From contig JAJXEL010000062.1 of NCBI GenBank assembly GCA_021639925.1, positions 1 to 11,265 on the forward strand: DNA of 11,265 nucleotides, in the 5' to 3' direction. Of the stretch, positions 8,401 to 11,265 are shown piece after piece. The notes beneath the pieces are model-generated. The model saw only the letters and a list, made by a program, of their open reading frames with translations. It had not been told where the DNA came from and ran no database searches. The position numbers and the translations under genes are program-made. Source of the DNA: Alphaproteobacteria bacterium (GTDB lineage: Bacteria > Pseudomonadota > Alphaproteobacteria > CAAGCB01 > CAG-977). Numbering within the stretch: the first letter of the stretch is position 1; each line of letters opens with the position of its first letter.

Positions 8401-8627
8401 TTTTAGGGCTGGTGCCGCTGGTCATCGCGTCAGGGGCGGGGGCGATGGCGCGCCGTTCCGTCGGTACGACGGTGTTCGGCGGTATGATCGTCGCGACGGC
8501 GTTCGGTATTTTCATTATTCCGATGCTGTTCGTCACCTTTGTCAAGCGGCGTGAAAAATTCCACGCTAAACGTCATTCCAAACTGGAAAAAAATGTTCCC
8601 GTTCCGTCAGGACAGGAAGACGGGTAA
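5463..8627 (+). CDS. RND multidrug efflux permease, HAE1 family (AcrB/MexB-like)
   Basis: Inner-membrane proton/drug antiporter that captures hydrophobic or amphiphilic compounds and drives them into a tripartite channel. The 1054-residue length fits HAE1 pumps (AcrB has 1049). It starts with FIKRPRLAIVISLVITIAG (TM1) and shows the usual two halves, each with a large periplasmic loop (about 30-335 and 560-870). The proton-relay residues are present: D409 and D410 in GIVVDDAIMVVEN, K937 in ASKNAILIVEFA, R970 and T975 in RFRAVMMTA, matching AcrB D407/D408/K940/R971/T978. The switch-loop region follows F611 with a VGGDGAN sequence. AAGGA 9 bases before the ATG provides a ribosome-binding site, 12 bases after the adaptor stop. 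The C-terminal tail (about 1028-1054) is charged and cytoplasmic. No outer-membrane channel gene follows, and a strong terminator ends the operon, so a separately encoded TolC-like partner is expected. Confidence 0.96.
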   Translation: MFSRIFIKRPRLAIVISLVITIAGLISLKTIPVAQLPDVVPPSVSVSATYPGASAEVIEQTVAQIIESQVNGVDNMLYMESTSSNNGRYSLDVTFALGTDPDMNTVNVQNRINQISTQLPTEVQQQGVTVKKNTSSMLMAFALYSPDGSRDSNFLANYMESRIKDDLARVTGVGEVNTFGDMDYSMRIWLDAERLANFGLTNSDVINAISSQNIQPAIGSVGAAPAPKDQQLQLTLTTSGRLSTPEEFGNIILRANKDGGLLLLKDVAKIELGTTSYSSYSQYNGRTSSGAMINLAPGANAMNVATKVKAELERMKQFFPEGVDYVIIFDTTVFIEATVDEVFHTIVEAFVLVLLVVYLSLGTWRATLIPAVAVPVSLIGTFIFMAPFGISANTISLLSIVLVIGIVVDDAIMVVENTERVIEEEPDLTIPDAVAKAMSQITAPIIAITLVILSVFVPVIFIPGITGQLYKQFAVTVSCSMLISAVNALTLSPALCAVLLHREEKKKTGLVPWVMRQIDKGRDGYTSVVKRLVRHSSLSILIIAAVIAAAVGMNKITPSGFLPDEDQGVFMVDIQLPEGAAMDRTVAVQRKAYEIIASHPAVDNVMAVAGFSMVGGDGANFGMMIVGLKPYEVRRDTSMQVQAILAKLQPQLNQIQEALIRTFNIPAIPGIGMADGFDYRLQNAQGETPQQMEQVMNRLLQAANQDPMLKMVYSTFNTATPQLFVTLDRIKAQMLGVGIQDVFSQLQSTLGYAYVNDFTLDGRVYEVNLQGQDSFRSKEDDIFRIYARNDKGDMVPMRSLLTIKPILGPQQLTRYNNMMTVKIYGSAASGFSSTQAMDEMEKLSREVLPKGYEYEWTGMSLQEKEASGQTSVVLVLAFLFAYLFLVALYESWMIPITVLLSVSVALLGALIFLYASGLVNNVYAQIGFVLLIAQASKNAILIVEFAKELREKDGLDPEAAAVQAAHLRFRAVMMTAVSFILGLVPLVIASGAGAMARRSVGTTVFGGMIVATAFGIFIIPMLFVTFVKRREKFHAKRHSKLEKNVPVPSGQEDG

Positions 8628-8634
8628 AAAAAAG

Positions 8635-8664
8635 AAGCGGCCGTAAAATACGGCCGCTTTTTTT
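8635..8664 (+). terminator. Intrinsic terminator of the efflux operon
   Basis: A perfect 11-bp stem, AAGCGGCCGTA (8635-8645) with TACGGCCGCTT (8649-8659) around an AAA loop, is followed by a run of T to 8664. It begins 7 bases after the permease stop. The A-rich 5' flank could also allow termination on the minus strand. Confidence 0.92.
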
Positions 8665-8666
8665 GT

Positions 8667-8693
8667 TTGAGTTTTTCTTTATCTGATTTTAAT
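8667..8693 (+). promoter_or_regulatory. Weak candidate promoter for the hexapeptide-repeat gene
   Basis: TTGAGT (8667-8672) and TTTAAT (8688-8693) could form a promoter, but the 15-base spacer is short. The gap between the efflux terminator and the ATG at 8727 is AT-rich, and TATAAA at 8698-8703 is an alternative -10 without a matching -35. Confidence 0.22.
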
Positions 8694-8726
8694 CTTTTAT
8701 AAACGCAAACTCATGAAAGGTGAGAT

Positions 8727-9170
8727 ATGGTTAATTTCTTAGATAAAATTCAAACGGCTATCAGTGTTTTTAAAAGCGACGTTCCGGACGGGCTGGAAAT
8801 GACGGGCGCCGAAGAACGTATGTTAAAGGAGACATGCTATATCGGCGACATTGATACTGTAAAAGCCCAGGGGACCCGCTTTATTCTGCCGGTTGGTCTG
8901 GTTATTTCAAAATATGCGCGTCTGGGAAAAAACTGCGTTTTATATCAAAATGTGACAATCGGCGGAAAGGATTTCCCCGGACGGCAGGGCAATCCGGCGA
9001 ACTATCCGCAAATCGGCGATAATGTCGTTATTTATCCGGGGGCTTTTATTGTCGGGCCGGTGAAGATCGGAAACAACTGCATTATCGGCGCGAATACGGT
9101 GGTTGTCAGCAATGTTCCCGACAATTCGATGGTTGGCGGCAATCCGGCGAAAATCATGCCGAGAGGTTAA
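8727..9170 (+). CDS. Serine-acetyltransferase-like hexapeptide (left-handed beta-helix) protein lacking catalytic histidines
   Basis: A 147-residue protein whose residues about 55-145 carry hexapeptide repeats of a left-handed beta-helix: GLVISKYARLGKNC, YQNVTIGG, PQIGDNVVIYPGA, VKIGNNCIIGANTVVV and the closing PDNSMVGGNPAKI. The order matches CysE-type and capsule-type acetyltransferases. The N-terminal 50 residues are shorter than the helical domain of CysE. There is no histidine anywhere in the protein: the two histidines used by serine acetyltransferases correspond by motif alignment to about L54 (LPVGLVIS) and Y93 (NYPQIG). It may therefore use different chemistry, be a non-catalytic partner, or bind another ligand. 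AAAGGTGAG just upstream supports the ATG at 8727. It stands alone, between the efflux terminator and a convergent metal ATPase, so its neighbours give no hint of a substrate. Confidence 0.82.
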   Translation: MVNFLDKIQTAISVFKSDVPDGLEMTGAEERMLKETCYIGDIDTVKAQGTRFILPVGLVISKYARLGKNCVLYQNVTIGGKDFPGRQGNPANYPQIGDNVVIYPGAFIVGPVKIGNNCIIGANTVVVSNVPDNSMVGGNPAKIMPRG

Positions 9171-9198
9171 AGTTTTTCTGCCGTATTGGGCAGAGGGT

Positions 9199-9228
9199 AA
9201 AAAAACAGGCGTAAACGCCTGTTTTTTT
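9199..9228. terminator. Bidirectional intrinsic terminator between convergent genes
   Basis: ACAGGCGT (9205-9212) pairs with ACGCCTGT (9215-9222). The stem is flanked by seven A on the left and seven T on the right, giving a near-perfect palindrome with U-tracts for both strands. It lies 28 bases after the hexapeptide gene stop and overlaps the ATPase stop codon (9227-9229), so it can end both transcripts. Confidence 0.9.
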
Positions 9229-11110
9229 ATAACCGTTTTACAAATAAAGCCCGTATGGCATTTAAAACGGCGATAATCATCACGCCGACGTCGGCAAAAA
9301 CAGCCAGCCACATGTTGGCGATTCCCAATGCGCCCAATAGCAGACATACCGCTTTTATACCCAGCGCAAACCAGATGTTTTCATAAACAATGCGCAGACA
9401 TTTGCGGGACAGACACAGCGCCGTCGTAATTTTCATCGGATCGTCGTCCATTAAGACGACGTCGGCGGCTTCGATGGCCGCATCTGACCCGATGGCTCCC
9501 ATGGCAATGCCGATATCCGCCCGCGAAAGGACAGGCGCATCGTTGATGCCGTCGCCGACAAAAGCCAGTTTTTCCTTTTCCGGTTTGTTTTTCAGCAGTT
9601 CTTCGACTTTTTCGACTTTATCTGCCGGCAGCAGTTCGCTGTATACTTCATCAATTCCCAGAAAAGCGGCGACTTGTTTTCCGACGCCGGCCGTATCGCC
9701 GGTTAACATAACCGTTTTTTTGACGCCGGCTGATTTTAACGCGGCGACCGCTTGTTTCGCCTGCGGTTTTATAATATCGGCAATGACGATGTGACCGGCA
9801 TATTCGCCATTGACGGCTGTATGGATAATTGTGCCGGCCTGATGACAGCCGATATATTTTATGTTCAAACGCTTCATTAGTTTGTCATTGCCGATGGCAA
9901 CTTCAATACCGTCTACAGAAGCGATAATGCCGTTGCCGCTGATTTCGCGAAGGTCCGAAACACGGGAACGGTCAATTTCTTTTCCGTAAGCGCGCCGAAT
10001 GCTTTTGCCGATCGGGTGCGACGACGCGCTTTCGGCCAACGCGGCATATTCAATCAGCTTTTCTTCGTCCATTTCATTATGATGGACGGCGCAGACTTCA
10101 AATACTCCTTGCGTTAAAGTTCCCGTCTTGTCAAAAACGACGATTTTCGTTTTTGACAGAGTTTCCAGATAGTTTGATCCCTTGATTAATATACCGGCTC
10201 TGGAAGCGCCGCCGATACCGGCGAAAAAGCTCAGAGGAATGCTGATAACCAAAGCGCAGGGACAGCTGATGACCAGAAAGGTCAAAGCGCGGTAGATCCA
10301 GTCTTCCCAGTCTGGCGGCAGATTCATGACGTATAAACGCGCCAGCGGCGGCAAGACGGCCAGAGCCAGAGCGCTGTAACAAACGGCGGGCGTATAAACG
10401 CGCGCGAATTTAGAAATAAAGTTTTCCGATTTTGACTTGCGGGAACCGGCATTCTCAACCAGGTCAAGAATTTTCGATACGGTAGATTCACCGAATTCTC
10501 TGGTTGTCCGGATATGCAAAACGCCGCAGATATTAATACAGCCGCTGATTACTTCGTCGCCGGGTTTTACGGAACGGGGCCTGCTTTCCCCGGTCAAAGC
10601 CGCGGTATTTAAAACAGATTCGCCTGCCGTTACAATTCCGTCCAGAGGAACTTTTTCGCCCGGCTGGACAACGATAATGCTGCCGGTTCCGATTTCATCG
10701 GGAGATACGCGTTCCAGTTTTCCGCCGCGTTCAATGTTGGCATAATCCGGCCGGATATCCATCAGGGCGCTGATATTTTTGCGGCTTTTCCCGACGGCAT
10801 AACTTTGAAACAATTCGCCGATTTGATAAAACAGCATGACGGCGACGGCTTCCGTGTAGTCGCCTGTTTTATAAAGCGCCAGAACAATCGCGCCGATTGT
10901 GGCGACGGCCATAAGGAAATTTTCGTCAAAAACCTGTTTGTTTTTGATTCCTTTCCCGGCCTTGACCAGAATATCGCCGCCGATAACCAGGTAAGCGGTA
11001 AAATACGCGGCGAATCGCTGTATTCCGGTTAAGGGAATAAAATGAAAGGTAATCAGCATCGCCGTTGCGGCGGCAATCCTTAATAACATGGATTTTTGCT
11101 TTTTATTCAT
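9227..11110 (-). CDS. Heavy-metal P-type ATPase core, P1B-2 (Zn/Cd/Pb exporter, ZntA/CadA-like)
   Basis: ATP-driven inner-membrane exporter of soft divalent cations. The 627-residue protein has the actuator motif TGES (173-176), the transmembrane metal site CPC (283-285), the phosphorylation motif DKTGTLT with D327, the nucleotide-domain HP pair (365-366), TGD (470-472) and GDGINDAP (519-526). The C-terminal helices show the P1B-2 signature N578-x7-K586-x20-D607-x-G609-x7-N617, with K586 and D607 matching the Zn-binding K693/D714 of ZntA. This predicts Zn2+, Cd2+ or Pb2+ rather than Cu+. The protein starts straight at the first membrane segments, with no N-terminal HMA domain; that function is probably supplied by the separate gene 31 bases upstream. 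CAGGACA about 9 bases before the ATG supports the start. The sequence strongly resembles versions I recall from gut Bacillota, which suggests transfer but is unverified. Confidence 0.95.
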   Translation of the reverse strand: MNKKQKSMLLRIAAATAMLITFHFIPLTGIQRFAAYFTAYLVIGGDILVKAGKGIKNKQVFDENFLMAVATIGAIVLALYKTGDYTEAVAVMLFYQIGELFQSYAVGKSRKNISALMDIRPDYANIERGGKLERVSPDEIGTGSIIVVQPGEKVPLDGIVTAGESVLNTAALTGESRPRSVKPGDEVISGCINICGVLHIRTTREFGESTVSKILDLVENAGSRKSKSENFISKFARVYTPAVCYSALALAVLPPLARLYVMNLPPDWEDWIYRALTFLVISCPCALVISIPLSFFAGIGGASRAGILIKGSNYLETLSKTKIVVFDKTGTLTQGVFEVCAVHHNEMDEEKLIEYAALAESASSHPIGKSIRRAYGKEIDRSRVSDLREISGNGIIASVDGIEVAIGNDKLMKRLNIKYIGCHQAGTIIHTAVNGEYAGHIVIADIIKPQAKQAVAALKSAGVKKTVMLTGDTAGVGKQVAAFLGIDEVYSELLPADKVEKVEELLKNKPEKEKLAFVGDGINDAPVLSRADIGIAMGAIGSDAAIEAADVVLMDDDPMKITTALCLSRKCLRIVYENIWFALGIKAVCLLLGALGIANMWLAVFADVGVMIIAVLNAIRALFVKRL

Positions 11111-11141
11111 AGCGCTTGTCCTGTCTGATCATTTCCGGCCG

Positions 11142-11265
11142 TTATAAATAGATTTCGCAGTCGTCTTCTACTTTTTTGCAGTTTTTCCGGACTTCTTGCA
11201 TGACCTCATCGATATTTTGATCGTTTTCAAAATCGACGACCATCTTTAATGCCATAAAATTAACC
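11142..11265 (-). CDS. C-terminal end of a small HMA-domain (metal-binding) protein, cut by the window edge
   Basis: The minus-strand frame is open from the window edge to the stop at 11142-11144 and encodes about 41 residues. The visible part includes VNFMALKMVVDFEND, a helix (IDEVMQEVRKNCKKVE), then DDCEIYL. This fits the last beta strand, helix and final strand of a heavy-metal-associated ferredoxin-like domain; the metal-binding CxxC loop would lie beyond the edge. An ATG at 11255 exists, but the frame continues upstream without a stop, so the true start is probably outside the window. It lies 31 bases ahead of the P1B-2 ATPase on the same strand and is probably its detached metal-binding domain, in one operon. 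The promoter and any regulator would be outside the window. Confidence 0.65.
   Translation of the reverse strand, partial: VNFMALKMVVDFENDQNIDEVMQEVRKNCKKVEDDCEIYL

Overview
The window looks like a chromosomal segment of an alphaproteobacterium of moderate GC content, possibly a host- or gut-associated uncultured lineage. The main clues are the alphaproteobacterial form of family 4 uracil-DNA glycosylase (a GADE...IGD.PVNRF-type N-terminal segment and an NILPWRPPGNR core), a TPR lipoprotein gene directly upstream of ispE, and an HAE1-type RND pump. This placement is inferred from remembered family features; no search was run.

Left part (1-1353): a small zinc-ribbon/helix-turn-helix protein resembling the InsA half of IS1 but with no transposase partner (98-562), facing a minus-strand uracil-DNA glycosylase gene (580-1353). 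A short hairpin covers both stop codons.

Middle (1354-4126): a divergent intergenic region of about 140 bases, then a two-gene unit, a TPR lipoprotein and ispE (MEP isoprenoid pathway), joined by an ATGA overlap.

Centre (4127-8664): a candidate promoter, then a tripartite efflux operon made of a membrane-fusion lipoprotein and an HAE1 RND permease, closed by a strong intrinsic terminator. No outer-membrane channel gene and no regulator are present.

Right part (8665-11265): a single-gene unit for a left-handed beta-helix (hexapeptide) acyltransferase-like protein that resembles serine acetyltransferase but contains no histidine. It converges, through a shared bidirectional terminator, on a minus-strand metal-export unit: the end of a small heavy-metal-associated (HMA) domain protein running off the window, then a P1B-2 (Zn/Cd/Pb) ATPase core without its own metal-binding domain. 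The ATPase resembles versions I recall from gut Bacillota, so it may have been transferred.

Most of the window is ordinary housekeeping and efflux content. I see no CRISPR array, tRNA, rRNA or complete mobile element, and no clear new defence or biosynthetic system. The points most worth a second look are the histidine-free acyltransferase homologue, the split HMA/ATPase metal exporter, the orphan InsA-like protein, and the glycosylase that has lost most iron-sulfur ligands.
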